From: CAYJGN01 sp964369635
Lineage (GTDB): Bacteria > Bacillota > Clostridia > Oscillospirales > Ruminococcaceae
NCBI GenBank assembly: GCA_964369635.1
Contig: CAYJGN010000001.1
Coordinates: forward strand, 1-64,000
Length of the DNA stretch: 64,000 bases
Reading direction: 5' to 3'
This document shows, piece after piece, positions 8,570 through 17,081 of the stretch. The notes beneath the pieces were generated by a model. That model was given only the letters and a program-made list of their open reading frames with translations. It did no database searches and was not told the origin of the DNA. The translations under genes were made by a program, and so were the position numbers. The first letter of the stretch is position 1; the number at the start of each line of letters is the position of its first letter.

Positions 8570-10060
8570 CTATTCTGCATCATCAGCCTTAGCTTTTTTT
8601 GCAGCCGGCTTTTTTGCAGCTGGTTTTTTTGCTGGCGCTTTTTTTGCAGGAGCTTTTTTCTCTGCAGCAGCTGTTTCTGATTTCTCTTCAGTCTTCTTTG
8701 CAGCAGCTTTCTTCGCTGGTGCTTTCTTTGCAGCTGGTTTTTTTGCAGCAGCTTTAGTCTCCGTTTTCTTCTCTTTAACTATTTTAACATCAGCAGTGTC
8801 GCGAATTAAGTCGATTGCTTTGTTAAGTGAAACTTCTTTTACAACTTCAGTCTGTGGGAATACTTCTTTAACCTTCTCAACTTCAAGTTTATACATCTCG
8901 GCAATTTTCGCAAATTCAGCCTCAATCTCCTCATCAGTTGCAGAAATACCCTCAACCTCAACTATTTTCTCAAGTGCAAGTCTTATTTTAACCTGTTTTG
9001 TTGCCTGCTCTTCAAATGTTCTTCTAAAGTCTGCCATCTCCATACCTGTATATTTTAGGTATGTTTCAAGATTTAGCCCTTGGCTTTGTAGACGGCGAGC
9101 GGTATCTTCAATTAGCTGATCCACTTTTCTATCATACATAACTTCTGGAATCTCACCCTCGATGCCCTCTATAACCTTGTCCATCAGTGCATTCTCAAGC
9201 TCTGCATCTGAATTTTTCTTCTTTGCTTCAAGCATTTTCGCTTTAACATCTTCAGTATACTCTGCAACTGTATTGAAGTCACTTACATCTTTAACGAATT
9301 CATCATCAAAAGCTGGTAGCTCACGAACCTTTAGCGAGTTTAGAGTAACTTTAAATACAGCATCTTTATCAGCTAAGTTTTCAGCACCATATTCCGCTGG
9401 GAATTTAACATTAACATCAAACGAAGCACCAATTTCTTTACCAACTACCTGATCTTCAAATCCTGGAATAAAAGTTCCTGAACCGAGAGTTAGGTCGTAG
9501 TTTTGACCTTTACCACCCTCAAAAGCAACACCATCAACAAAACCTTCAAAGTCGATGTTTGCGATATCTCCATCTGCTGCCGCTCTCTCTTCAACAGTTA
9601 CTACCCTTGCATTTTTATCAAGAGTTCTGTCTATCTCTGTTTTAACTTCATCATCAGCTACATTAACTTCAACAGCCTCTGCCTTTATCTTTTTATAATC
9701 TTTAACTGTTATCTCAGGTTTCACAAAAACAACAGCTGAGAACTCGTATCCATTGTCAAACTCTGTTGATATTAGCTCAACTTGCGGCATATCAACAGGC
9801 TCAATAGCAGCTTCAACAACAGCTTCATCATAAGCTTTGCCGTATGTTGCCTCTATAGCTTCGTTATAGAACATCTCTTTGCCATACATCTTCTCGATAA
9901 GGGTTCTCGGTGCTTTGCCTTTTCTAAAGCCCGGGACATTTATGTTCTTTTTGTTTTTATTAAATGCATCGGTAACCGCACTCTCAAACTCTTCTTTCGA
10001 TACGGCTATTTTAAGCTCGTACTTATTTGTTTCGATTTTCTCACTGCTGATTAGTTTCAT
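8570..10060 (-). CDS. tig: Trigger factor with a long Lys/Ala-rich C-terminal tail
   Basis: Ribosome-bound chaperone and peptidyl-prolyl isomerase. I place the start at the ATG at 10060 (MKLISS...), five bases after GGAGG, giving 496 residues. Domains: ribosome-binding N domain with the signature GFRKGKAPR (about 46-54), FKBP-type isomerase domain (about 150-245), and the helical C domain to about residue 425. The last 70 or so residues are an added tail built of AAKKPAAKKAPAKK-type repeats, like histone H1 or the tails of some DNA- or RNA-binding proteins. Usual trigger factors are 425-450 residues and lack this tail. The repeats are read from GC-rich DNA unlike the rest of the gene. Confidence 0.95.
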   Translation of the reverse strand: MKLISSEKIETNKYELKIAVSKEEFESAVTDAFNKNKKNINVPGFRKGKAPRTLIEKMYGKEMFYNEAIEATYGKAYDEAVVEAAIEPVDMPQVELISTEFDNGYEFSAVVFVKPEITVKDYKKIKAEAVEVNVADDEVKTEIDRTLDKNARVVTVEERAAADGDIANIDFEGFVDGVAFEGGKGQNYDLTLGSGTFIPGFEDQVVGKEIGASFDVNVKFPAEYGAENLADKDAVFKVTLNSLKVRELPAFDDEFVKDVSDFNTVAEYTEDVKAKMLEAKKKNSDAELENALMDKVIEGIEGEIPEVMYDRKVDQLIEDTARRLQSQGLNLETYLKYTGMEMADFRRTFEEQATKQVKIRLALEKIVEVEGISATDEEIEAEFAKIAEMYKLEVEKVKEVFPQTEVVKEVSLNKAIDLIRDTADVKIVKEKKTETKAAAKKPAAKKAPAKKAAAKKTEEKSETAAAEKKAPAKKAPAKKPAAKKPAAKKAKADDAE

Positions 10061-10157
10061 TTTTTCCTCCAAAAACTTTATTAATTTAGTTATTTTTTTG
10101 TCCTTTTAAAGAAGTGATAAAAGGCGGTCGATGTTATTTCCTCAAACACCAATCTAT

Positions 10158-10163
10158 ATTATA
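10158..10163 (-). promoter_or_regulatory. Extended -10 promoter of the tig-clpP-clpX-lon-ysxC operon
   Basis: Minus-strand TGATATAAT gives a consensus -10 (TATAAT, 10158-10163) with the extended TG element. The -35 region is weak (TAGATT-like). It lies about 98 bases ahead of the tig start, leaving a leader of about 90 bases. No CIRCE or CtsR operator was recognised in it. Confidence 0.55.
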
Positions 10164-10192
10164 TCACATTTCCGCTAAAAATCTATATTTTT

Positions 10193-10879
10193 TTACAGAA
10201 TTTTTAATGGTTTGAATTTTAGATAGTCCGCCGAAATAATATCTATGAATATTTCGTCATAAAAACCTCTAAATGCATTTTTCAAACTCGGCCCGTGAAG
10301 ATGACCATAGTAGCATCTTTTTATCTTGTATTTTTTCAAAACATCTATGATAGGAGTACAGATATCATTGCCATATAACGGCGGATAATGAAGAAACACT
10401 ATTATCTCGCTACCCTCTTTTGCCGTTTTTATCGAGGCCTCAAGCCGTATAGCCTCTCGCTCAATAATTTTTATACCGGCAGGGTCGCTCTTCTCGTTTA
10501 TCCATCCTCGAGTTCCGCAGAGGGTTACCCCTTCCGCTTCTATGCTATTGTTATGCAAAAGCGACATCGAGCCAAATCCATATTTAAAAAGATAATCTTC
10601 AAATTTTTTGCGCCCAGCGAACCAATAGTCATGGTTTCCCTTTAATATTATCTTTTTTCCCGGCAGATTTTCAATAAACTGAAAATCGAGAAAACCCTCT
10701 TCAAGGGTCGTGCACCAGCTGATATCCCCCGGAATAACAACGGTATCACAATCCCGCACCCTGTCGTTCCAATGCTTAAATAAAAGCTCGGTATAATTTT
10801 CCCACCCTTTAAAGATATCCATCTTTTTGCTTTCAACCGCCTGCGAAAGATGCAAATCTCCAATAACAAACAAGCTCAT
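10193..10879 (-). CDS. Calcineurin-like metallophosphoesterase
   Basis: Soluble protein of about 228 residues with the full set of two-metal phosphoesterase motifs: GDLHLS (first metal ligands), GDISW, GNHDYW (about 79-84), LHYPP and GHLHG. The fold hydrolyses phosphoesters in small molecules or nucleic acids; the true substrate cannot be read here. I chose ATG at 10879 (MSLFVIGDLHLS), preceded by GGAGATATAGT; the reading frame stays open further upstream inside thrC. It begins two bases after the thrC stop, so it is the last gene of that operon. Confidence 0.85.
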   Translation of the reverse strand: MSLFVIGDLHLSQAVESKKMDIFKGWENYTELLFKHWNDRVRDCDTVVIPGDISWCTTLEEGFLDFQFIENLPGKKIILKGNHDYWFAGRKKFEDYLFKYGFGSMSLLHNNSIEAEGVTLCGTRGWINEKSDPAGIKIIEREAIRLEASIKTAKEGSEIIVFLHYPPLYGNDICTPIIDVLKKYKIKRCYYGHLHGPSLKNAFRGFYDEIFIDIISADYLKFKPLKIL

Positions 10880-10880
10880 A

Positions 10881-12341
10881 CTATATCTCCCAGTAATCAC
10901 CAATAGCCGAGAATAGGTCATTTTTATCAAAGCAATCTTTGAATCTTATCTGCTTTTTATCAAGATCTTGAAGTGGAGTCGGAATTTTCGTTTTTGTTGC
11001 TATGCTTATCTCCTCTGCCGTTGCATCATCCGAGAGGTTTAATGCTTTAGCGATAACATCTGAGAATTTATAAGGGTTCGCTGTTGCTGCAACAAGACGC
11101 TTTTTATCCGATAATCTATCTGAAACTTCAGCTGCAACCGCAGTATGTGGATCAATTAGATAATTGTAATCATCAAAATATCGCTTTATCGTTTCTATCG
11201 TTTTCTCATCAGAGCAGTACCCGCCGATGAAATTCTCTTTTATCAGTTTGAAGGCATTATCTCCTATTTTAAAGCTCCCATTTGATGATAGTTCGCTGTA
11301 AAGTCTTGAAACTTCACCACAATCTCTATTTGTAGCAAGATAGATTAAACGCTCAAGGTTGCTTGAGATTAAAATATCCATTGAAGGAGAATAGGTAAGC
11401 TTAAATTCACGCTCTTTATCATATACTCCTGTATTTAAAAAATCGGTAAGAACATTGTTTTCATTCGAAGCACAGATAAACTTATCAAACGGCATCCCTA
11501 AAACCTTTGCAATATAAGCCGCTAAAATATTACCAAAATTCCCTGTCGGAACAACAATGTCTATAGCCTCTCCGTATTCTACCTCTTTGTCTGAAACAAG
11601 TTTTAAATAGCCATAGATATAATAGACAATCTGAGGTAATAGTCTGCCCCAGTTTATAGAGTTTGCAGTTGAGAATTTATATCCGCTCTTTGCAAGTCTA
11701 TCTGATAGGCTCTTATCGGTGAAAATTTTCTTAATCCCTGTTTGCGCATCATCGAAGTTGCCTTTAACCGCCGCAACATAAACATTCTCACCCTCTTGAG
11801 TTATCATCTGAAGCCGTTGGGTGTCTGAAACACCATTTTCAGGGTAGAATACCGCTATCTTAATACCATTGATATCTGCAAAACCTGAAAGTGCCGCTTT
11901 GCCTGTATCCCCCGACGTTGCAACAAGGATGATTATCTCTTTATCATCGCCCTCTTTTTTTGCGCTATGGACCATAAAATGCGGCAGCATCAAAAGAGCC
12001 ATATCTTTGAATGCGCAAGTAGGCCCATGCCAAAGCTCTAAAAAGAAGTTGTCCCCAACTTTTCGAACAGGCACTATTTCATCTGTATCAAACCGCTCAG
12101 TATTATATGCAGCATCGATAAATTTCGAGATATCTTCACTGTTAAAGTCATCTAAAAACCTGCTCATAACAAACTTCGCAAGGTCGTTATACCCTTTGCC
12201 TATATAGCTCTTAAATTCATCAGCTGAAAACTGCGGAAACTCTTTTGGCATAAAAAGTCCGCCATCTTTTGATATTCCAGCAGTAATAACCTTAGCAGAA
12301 TCAAGATTTAAGCTGCTATCTCTCGTGCTCTCATAAATCAT
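10881..12341 (-). CDS. thrC: Threonine synthase
   Basis: PLP enzyme that turns O-phospho-L-homoserine into L-threonine. The 486-residue length and motifs fit the long bacterial class: N-terminal FMPKEFPQFS region, PLP lysine in PTCAFKDMA (about 112), phosphate-binding VATSGDTGKAAL (about 140-151), and GNFGNILA. ATG at 12341 follows GGAGGGTTTAA and overlaps the stop codon of the dipeptidase gene, so both are in one operon. No T-box or threonine attenuator was seen in front of it. Confidence 0.96.
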   Translation of the reverse strand: MIYESTRDSSLNLDSAKVITAGISKDGGLFMPKEFPQFSADEFKSYIGKGYNDLAKFVMSRFLDDFNSEDISKFIDAAYNTERFDTDEIVPVRKVGDNFFLELWHGPTCAFKDMALLMLPHFMVHSAKKEGDDKEIIILVATSGDTGKAALSGFADINGIKIAVFYPENGVSDTQRLQMITQEGENVYVAAVKGNFDDAQTGIKKIFTDKSLSDRLAKSGYKFSTANSINWGRLLPQIVYYIYGYLKLVSDKEVEYGEAIDIVVPTGNFGNILAAYIAKVLGMPFDKFICASNENNVLTDFLNTGVYDKEREFKLTYSPSMDILISSNLERLIYLATNRDCGEVSRLYSELSSNGSFKIGDNAFKLIKENFIGGYCSDEKTIETIKRYFDDYNYLIDPHTAVAAEVSDRLSDKKRLVAATANPYKFSDVIAKALNLSDDATAEEISIATKTKIPTPLQDLDKKQIRFKDCFDKNDLFSAIGDYWEI

Positions 12342-13244
12342 TTAAACCCTCCGTTTTGCAAAAAAATCGTATGCGTTTTTATAAAAAATTTTATCTGTTA
12401 GTTGCTCACTGAAATTTAATTTTAACATATAATCGTATAACTTTTCAAGAGCGGCAAGATTTTGAATTTCGCTTGGCATCACCGCACCATCCATATCGCA
12501 CCCAAGCGAAACTGTATCTTCTCCGCCGATTGATAGAAAATGATAGATATGCTTTAATATATCATCAAACGTCGGCGCATTCTCCGATAAAAATGGGCAG
12601 TGCAAATTTATTCCAACTATCCCGTCGCGCGCCACTACCTCTTTGAAAAACTCATCGGGTAAATTGCGCTTATTATCTGTGACCGCTCGCGAATTTGAAT
12701 GCGTCGCTATGACCGTCTTATCGCTAAAACTTAAAACTTCAAAACAGCTTTTATCGTTAAGGTGCGAGATATCCAAAACTATATTATTATCATCAAACAA
12801 CTTAACAACGCTATACCCCTGCTCACTCACCGACCCATCAGATAAAGCGCCCCCTGCGAGACAATTTTTCTCATTATGGGTAAGCGACGCTGCAAATATA
12901 TTATATTCTAAAAATAAATCAAAATTATTTAGGTCGTATAAAAGCTCACAGTTTTCAACTGTTCTTATCCCGAATATCTTCCCATCGGTCTTTCTCGGCA
13001 GTTTCCCAGAAACTATATCAAAGTTTTCTATATTTCTTTCCGTGCTTGCCAAAAACTCAAAATTATCAATAAAATACTTTCGCATTAGCGTTCTTGGCAT
13101 ACCTTGCTCAATGTAAAGCGCAAAAGCTTGTATGTAATCTTTTTTCCCTTTTAAGGTTACCGCTGTTTTATCATTATCATACAGTGAAAGGTTTTGGCGA
13201 AAACACTCAGTTAAACTATCGCAATGGAGATCAAACAGCCTCAT
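12342..13244 (-). CDS. Membrane dipeptidase-like zinc peptidase (family M19)
   Basis: Renal-dipeptidase-type amidohydrolase of about 300 residues. The barrel metal ligands are visible as DLHCDS (about 4-9), a glutamate in RTVENCELL, histidines in ATHSNSR and the C-terminal GCDMDGA. The family hydrolyses dipeptides, some with a D-residue; it acts in the cytoplasm here because no signal peptide is present. I chose ATG at 13244, with GAGGTG five bases before it, rather than the in-frame TTG at 13256. It lies one base past the yraN stop codon. Confidence 0.88.
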   Translation of the reverse strand: MRLFDLHCDSLTECFRQNLSLYDNDKTAVTLKGKKDYIQAFALYIEQGMPRTLMRKYFIDNFEFLASTERNIENFDIVSGKLPRKTDGKIFGIRTVENCELLYDLNNFDLFLEYNIFAASLTHNEKNCLAGGALSDGSVSEQGYSVVKLFDDNNIVLDISHLNDKSCFEVLSFSDKTVIATHSNSRAVTDNKRNLPDEFFKEVVARDGIVGINLHCPFLSENAPTFDDILKHIYHFLSIGGEDTVSLGCDMDGAVMPSEIQNLAALEKLYDYMLKLNFSEQLTDKIFYKNAYDFFAKRRV

Positions 13245-13245
13245 A

Positions 13246-13596
13246 TCACACCTCAAAAGCAGATTCTATATGGTTAATTTTTGGAATAGCTCCGCTCTCT
13301 ACCAATATGACGTCAAATCGAACATTATACTCATCTCTCTGCTTTGCCAAGAAAATTTTAGCCGTTTTTATAATTCTCTGCTGCTTATAATAATCAACTG
13401 AATAAACACCATCTACAAGGCTATCTTTCTTGCGAGTTTTCACCTCAACAAAAACAAGCAGCTCCCCTTTTTGCGCGATTATATCTATTTCACCAAACCG
13501 ACAGCTAAAGTTTCGCTCTATTATCTTATATCCATGAAACCTTAGGTAAATCGCCGCCGCAGATTCACCGTTGTTCCCGATTTTCTTCCTATCCAT
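13246..13596 (-). CDS. YraN family (UPF0102) nuclease-fold protein
   Basis: Protein of 116 residues with the YraN arrangement: G..GE..AA.YL...G, then FGEIDIIA (about 33-40) and VFVEVKTRK (about 49-57). The D-ExK core is that of Holliday-junction resolvase-like endonucleases, but a cellular role is not established for the family. Its start overlaps the rnhB stop region by eight bases, and the rbgA-rnhB-yraN order is widely conserved. Confidence 0.92.
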   Translation of the reverse strand: MDRKKIGNNGESAAAIYLRFHGYKIIERNFSCRFGEIDIIAQKGELLVFVEVKTRKKDSLVDGVYSVDYYKQQRIIKTAKIFLAKQRDEYNVRFDVILVESGAIPKINHIESAFEV

Positions 13597-14191
13597 CTTT
13601 TAAAATCTTCTTTAAAAAACTTCTTCTGTGAATATCCGATACCCCATGTTCTTCAATCATCTGATAATGGAGCTTGGTGCCATACCCTTTATGTTTTGTG
13701 AAGAGGTATTTATCATAGTTTGACGGCAAATTTGCCATAAATTTATCCCTCTCGACCTTTGCAAGTATAGATGCTGCCGCAATTGATGCAGAGGTAACAT
13801 CCCCTTTTATAACTGTTTTCGCATTTAAAAGCCCCTGTGGCGCTTTATTTCCATCTATAAGCACAAGGTTCGGCTCAAGAGAAAGCCCTTCCACAGCCTC
13901 TTTCATAGCCTTCATAGTTGCATTTAATATGTTAATCTCATCAATTATCTGCGGCGAGACAAACGATACGCAGTATGAAATCGAAGCATTTATAATCTCA
14001 TCGTAAAGCATATCCCTCTTTTTTTCAGAGAGCTTTTTTGAATCGTTTAAGATATCGCTATAGAAATCATCCTTTAGAATAACCGCCGCCGCAACAACAG
14101 GACCCGCAAGCGGCCCACGGCCCGCTTCGTCAACCCCTGCTAAAATACCATTTTCATTTATCTCTTTATCAAACAAAAACAGATTATTCAT
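13589..14191 (-). CDS. rnhB: Ribonuclease HII
   Basis: Cleaves the RNA strand of RNA-DNA hybrids, including single ribonucleotides in DNA. About 200 residues. The four acidic residues sit in GVDEAGRG (Asp and Glu, about 19-26), VLIDGN (about 115-120) and the aspartate in AKVERDKFM (about 150). Three in-frame ATGs overlap at 14203, 14194 and 14191; GAGG is six bases before the last one, so MNNLFLF... is the likely start. The gene overlaps the 3' end of rbgA. Confidence 0.95.
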   Translation of the reverse strand: MNNLFLFDKEINENGILAGVDEAGRGPLAGPVVAAAVILKDDFYSDILNDSKKLSEKKRDMLYDEIINASISYCVSFVSPQIIDEINILNATMKAMKEAVEGLSLEPNLVLIDGNKAPQGLLNAKTVIKGDVTSASIAAASILAKVERDKFMANLPSNYDKYLFTKHKGYGTKLHYQMIEEHGVSDIHRRSFLKKILKDG

Positions 14192-15131
14192 CATCGTCCT
14201 CATCTAATTTATCAAGTGTTATAAGACCCATTTTGCCGCCACGAAACTCATCAAGCACTGCAACTGATGCTCTCTCGGTATCAACAACACCACCAGCCAT
14301 CAGCATTCCTCTTTTTTTACCAATCGCCTTTAAAAGCTCATATCTATCATCAAACTCAGATGGGTCAACGCTATATCTTTCATTTATATTTCCCGGGTAA
14401 TTTTCTTTAATATACCCGAGCAGCTCACAACTAAGCCATTCTAAGTCTAATATGTCATCGTTAATAGAGCCAATAAACGCTATCTTTTTTGCGTATTCTT
14501 GATTTTCGAATTTCGGGAGCAGAACTCCTGGGGTATCGAGCAGCTCAAGTCCGTCTTTAGTTGTTACCCATTGTTTTCCACGTGTTACACCCGGTCTATC
14601 CTCAACCTTTGCACGTCTGCCACCGCACAGGTTATTTATAAGCGATGATTTCCCTACATTCGGAATACCTATAATCATCGCTCGAAGCGCTCTATTTCCC
14701 ATACCCCGAGCTTTCAGCCTCTCTAAAAGCTCCGCTAAAACCTCTTCAATCGCACTGTTTATTATTTTCGAAACTCGTTTATTTTTCGAGTCAATTGCTA
14801 TTGCTTTTATCCCTTTATTTTTAAAATACTCAATAAAACCCTCTGTCTTTTTATTATCTGCAAGGTCGCACTTATTTAGCAAAATTAGACGCGGTTTATG
14901 TGCGGTTAATTTCTCAAGATGGGGGTTTGTTGTCGATAGAGGCGCTCTTGCATCGCAAAGCTCGATAACTATATCAACATCTTTAACTGCCGATACAATC
15001 ATCCTGCTTGTTTTAGTCATATGACCCGGATACCAGTTTATCTTAACCTCATTTTTTTCCACAGTGGCACCGATATGATTTTCCCTCTCCATCTTTTCTT
15101 TTCTGTTTTTTCTTTTTTGTTGCATATTCAT
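14184..15131 (-). CDS. rbgA: Ribosome biogenesis GTPase RbgA/YlqF
   Basis: Circularly permuted GTPase needed for late 50S assembly. About 315 residues. The permuted order is visible: G4 LNKCDLAD (about 89-96) comes before G1 GIPNVGKSS (about 155-163), the switch region PGVTRG and G3 DTPG. The N-terminal WYPGHMTKT signature is also present. I chose ATG at 15131 with AAGGG seven bases upstream; a TTG at 15149 is in frame. The N-terminal segment is very basic (KRKNRKEK), and the C-terminal end is acidic (EDDDE). Confidence 0.95.
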   Translation of the reverse strand: MNMQQKRKNRKEKMERENHIGATVEKNEVKINWYPGHMTKTSRMIVSAVKDVDIVIELCDARAPLSTTNPHLEKLTAHKPRLILLNKCDLADNKKTEGFIEYFKNKGIKAIAIDSKNKRVSKIINSAIEEVLAELLERLKARGMGNRALRAMIIGIPNVGKSSLINNLCGGRRAKVEDRPGVTRGKQWVTTKDGLELLDTPGVLLPKFENQEYAKKIAFIGSINDDILDLEWLSCELLGYIKENYPGNINERYSVDPSEFDDRYELLKAIGKKRGMLMAGGVVDTERASVAVLDEFRGGKMGLITLDKLDEDDDE

Positions 15132-15149
15132 ATAAAAACCCTTTTTCAA

Positions 15150-15315
15150 TTCCGTAACTTAATAATTATCTAATATTTGTTTGATTATACCACATTTCTC
15201 ATCATTTATAAAGCATTCTCTAAAAGTGATATCTATAATAAAACCGATAACTTTTGCATGCTTATCTTGTTATATTTTTTTTAACTATACCTAAAAACAA
15301 CATTTAAATTAAGCA
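15150..15315. other. Gene-free AT-rich spacer between rbgA and the lepB terminator
   Basis: About 165 bases with no coding potential. It holds a possible rbgA promoter region with TATAAT-like stretches on the minus strand (for example ATTATA near 15183), but no clear pair of boxes. Confidence 0.4.
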
Positions 15316-15350
15316 ATAAAAAAGAAGCTATTACTTAATTTATAGCTTCT
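15316..15350 (-). terminator. Intrinsic terminator of the rplS-lepB unit
   Basis: On the minus strand AGAAGCTAT pairs perfectly with ATAGCTTCT around a ten-base loop and is followed by TTTTTTTATTG. It is eight bases past the lepB stop codon and separates lepB from rbgA. Confidence 0.85.
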
Positions 15351-15357
15351 CTCTTTT

Positions 15358-15885
15358 TTATAAAATCTCAACACTATCAAATGGATAAACCCTTAAAAAG
15401 GCATGTCCAATTATATACTGCTCTTCAACAAATCCAATCGTTGCATAGCGGCTATCTTTTGAGTTGTTTCTATTATCTCCCAAAACATAAACGCAGTTAT
15501 CAGGCACAACAGCCACACCCTCAAAGCTGCCATAGTTTTTGTTTTCCTCAGGTAGAATATAATCTTCATCTAAAACATTCCCATTAACTATAATCTCACC
15601 TGTGCTATGATCTATTTCAATTGTATCCCCTTCAACAGCAACTACCCTCTTGATATAAGGTACGTAGTTTTCACTCGGCAGTGAAACTATAACTATATCC
15701 CCTCTCTCTGGAGTATAAAACATCTGCACCGCAAGCACCCTCTCGCCGTGTTCAAGGGTTGGGTACATCGAAACACCATCAATTGTTGCTATCCTTAAAA
15801 CAAAGGTAAACAATATAACAACAAACGCAAGGGCCACAACTATAGCATCAAGCCAATCGAGTATCATATTTTTAAATGATTTCAT
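15358..15885 (-). CDS. lepB: Signal peptidase I
   Basis: Membrane serine protease that removes signal peptides from exported proteins. The 175 residues show one N-terminal membrane segment (about 12-31), catalytic serine in GVSMYPTL (about 39), catalytic lysine in YIKRVVAVEGD (about 79) and the conserved GDNRNNSKDSR box. This is the short Gram-positive type. It follows rplS with a hairpin between them, an order found in many Clostridia. Confidence 0.95.
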   Translation of the reverse strand: MKSFKNMILDWLDAIVVALAFVVILFTFVLRIATIDGVSMYPTLEHGERVLAVQMFYTPERGDIVIVSLPSENYVPYIKRVVAVEGDTIEIDHSTGEIIVNGNVLDEDYILPEENKNYGSFEGVAVVPDNCVYVLGDNRNNSKDSRYATIGFVEEQYIIGHAFLRVYPFDSVEIL

Positions 15886-15902
15886 AAAACACCTTCGAAT
15901 TA

Positions 15903-15932
15903 CAAAAAGGAACTGAAAAACCAGTTCCTTTT
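15903..15932 (-). terminator. Hairpin between rplS and lepB
   Basis: AAAAGGAACTG / CAGTTCCTTTT with a six-base loop, T-rich on the minus strand side (CCTTTTTG). It probably acts as a terminator with read-through, lowering lepB expression relative to rplS. Confidence 0.75.
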
Positions 15933-15940
15933 AAAAGTTC

Positions 15941-16285
15941 TTACTTAATCTGCTCACGAACCTTCGCGGCTTTACCTACTCTACCTCTTAGATAGTATAG
16001 TTTACCTCTGCGAACGCGGCCTCTTCTGATAATATCAACTTTAACAACATGTGGTGAGTGGATTGGGAAAACCCTCTCAACACCAACGCCGTATGAAAGA
16101 CGTCTTACTGTGAAAGTTTCCATAACTCCACCGTGTTTACGAGCTATAACTGTTCCTTCGAACATCTGAACTCTTTCTCTCTCACCCTCTTTGATGAGAA
16201 CATGTACTTTAACTGTGTCACCGATATTAAAGGTAGGCGGTGCCTCTTTAATTGACGACTGCGCAATTGTTTTTAATGCGTCCAT
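15941..16285 (-). CDS. rplS: 50S ribosomal protein L19
   Basis: Ribosomal protein at the 30S-50S interface. The 114 residues contain the family signatures FNIGDTVKVHV (about 20-30), RVQMFEGTVIAR (about 38-49), RRLSYGVGVERVFPIHSP (about 61-78) and the basic C-terminus KLYYLRGR. ATG at 16285 follows AAGGAGGTAAAATT. A strong promoter and a structured leader lie upstream. Confidence 0.98.
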   Translation of the reverse strand: MDALKTIAQSSIKEAPPTFNIGDTVKVHVLIKEGERERVQMFEGTVIARKHGGVMETFTVRRLSYGVGVERVFPIHSPHVVKVDIIRRGRVRRGKLYYLRGRVGKAAKVREQIK

Positions 16286-16327
16286 AATTTTACCTCCTTA
16301 GTATTTAGGCATTCATGAACACAACTT

Positions 16328-16395
16328 TCAGAGGACTGCCTGTCTCAATGTCCGATTTTCGGGCATTAATTCCCGCCGAAGAGACAGCGGAAGCT
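16328..16395 (-). promoter_or_regulatory. Structured rplS leader (L19 leader-like)
   Basis: The transcript between promoter and rplS contains an outer stem GCTGTCTC / GAGACAGGC that encloses an inner hairpin around CCCGAAAATCGG. Rfam has an L19 leader family in Firmicutes, thought to be a site of autogenous control by L19, and the position fits. I match it on position and shape, not by alignment. Confidence 0.5.
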
Positions 16396-16408
16396 TAAAT
16401 GCTAATAG

Positions 16409-16437
16409 ATTATACCACAACGACAAAGCAAAATCAA
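16409..16437 (-). promoter_or_regulatory. Strong promoter of rplS
   Basis: Minus-strand -35 TTGATT (16432-16437), 17-base spacer and consensus -10 TATAAT (16409-16414). This fits high expression of a ribosomal protein gene and gives a leader of about 115 bases. Confidence 0.85.
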
Positions 16438-16442
16438 GCTTT

Positions 16443-17081
16443 TTAGCAAAACTTTTTTCGCCCCTCGATATAGAGCATCGTCCTTTTAATTTCGGTATAA
16501 ATTTTTCGGTCGAGTTTCTCTTCAAAATGCTTTAAAAACAGATTTGGATTGATATTTAAATTAATGCCGCACGGCAAAAAAACATCCATTTTTGTATCTT
16601 CATCGCACTGCTCTAATTTATACTCGCTTATAAATGGTTTAATATCGGTTTCAACAAAGCCTTTTTTAGTTTTTTTAGATACGATTATCTCGCTCACCGC
16701 TAAAAGCTCTTCTATTTTTTCACAGTCGATATCTTTTAAATTTATGATAAAACTCGCTTCATCAATAGCAGACGGTTTATTCACAGGGTAGTTTATATCT
16801 ATAACCGATATACCGACTGGCATAACAGCGTTTAGCCGCTCTTTTGCAAGGTTAAAATCAACCTCTTCGGTAAACCTTAAATCAACCACCTCATAAAGGC
16901 TCTCAAAACCAAGGGATAGCGGCTGCCCAAATGTTACATATATCCTCGGGTTAAATCCTTCAGTATACCAAACAGGCAGGTTACTTCTTGCAAGCGCTCG
17001 CTGAAATGTTCTTTGTAAATCAAGATGTGAGATGTATTTTGCATTTCCTGTTTTCTCAAAAAATATTCTAATGTCTATCAT
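16443..17081 (-). CDS. Radical-SAM-associated DUF2344 (TIGR03936) protein
   Basis: Protein of about 213 residues of the family that always accompanies a TIGR03960 radical SAM protein. It begins MIDIRIFFEKTG with the typical FEKTGNAKYISHLDLQR and GFNPRIYVTFGQPLSLG blocks (about 1-75). The function is not established; in some bacteria the two parts are fused. I chose ATG at 17081; the gene overlaps the radical SAM gene by 14 bases, which fits a two-component enzyme. Confidence 0.87.
   Translation of the reverse strand: MIDIRIFFEKTGNAKYISHLDLQRTFQRALARSNLPVWYTEGFNPRIYVTFGQPLSLGFESLYEVVDLRFTEEVDFNLAKERLNAVMPVGISVIDINYPVNKPSAIDEASFIINLKDIDCEKIEELLAVSEIIVSKKTKKGFVETDIKPFISEYKLEQCDEDTKMDVFLPCGINLNINPNLFLKHFEEKLDRKIYTEIKRTMLYIEGRKKFC

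Noticed and set aside
8559..9119. Open frame of 186 codons on the plus strand opposite the trigger factor gene, rich in Ala/Phe/Gly
   Set aside because: It is the antisense of the Lys/Ala-rich trigger factor tail; the repeats keep the opposite strand open by chance.
16328..16525. Open frame of 65 codons on the minus strand over the rplS leader
   Set aside because: It overlaps a strong promoter and a structured leader, and has no recognisable protein features.
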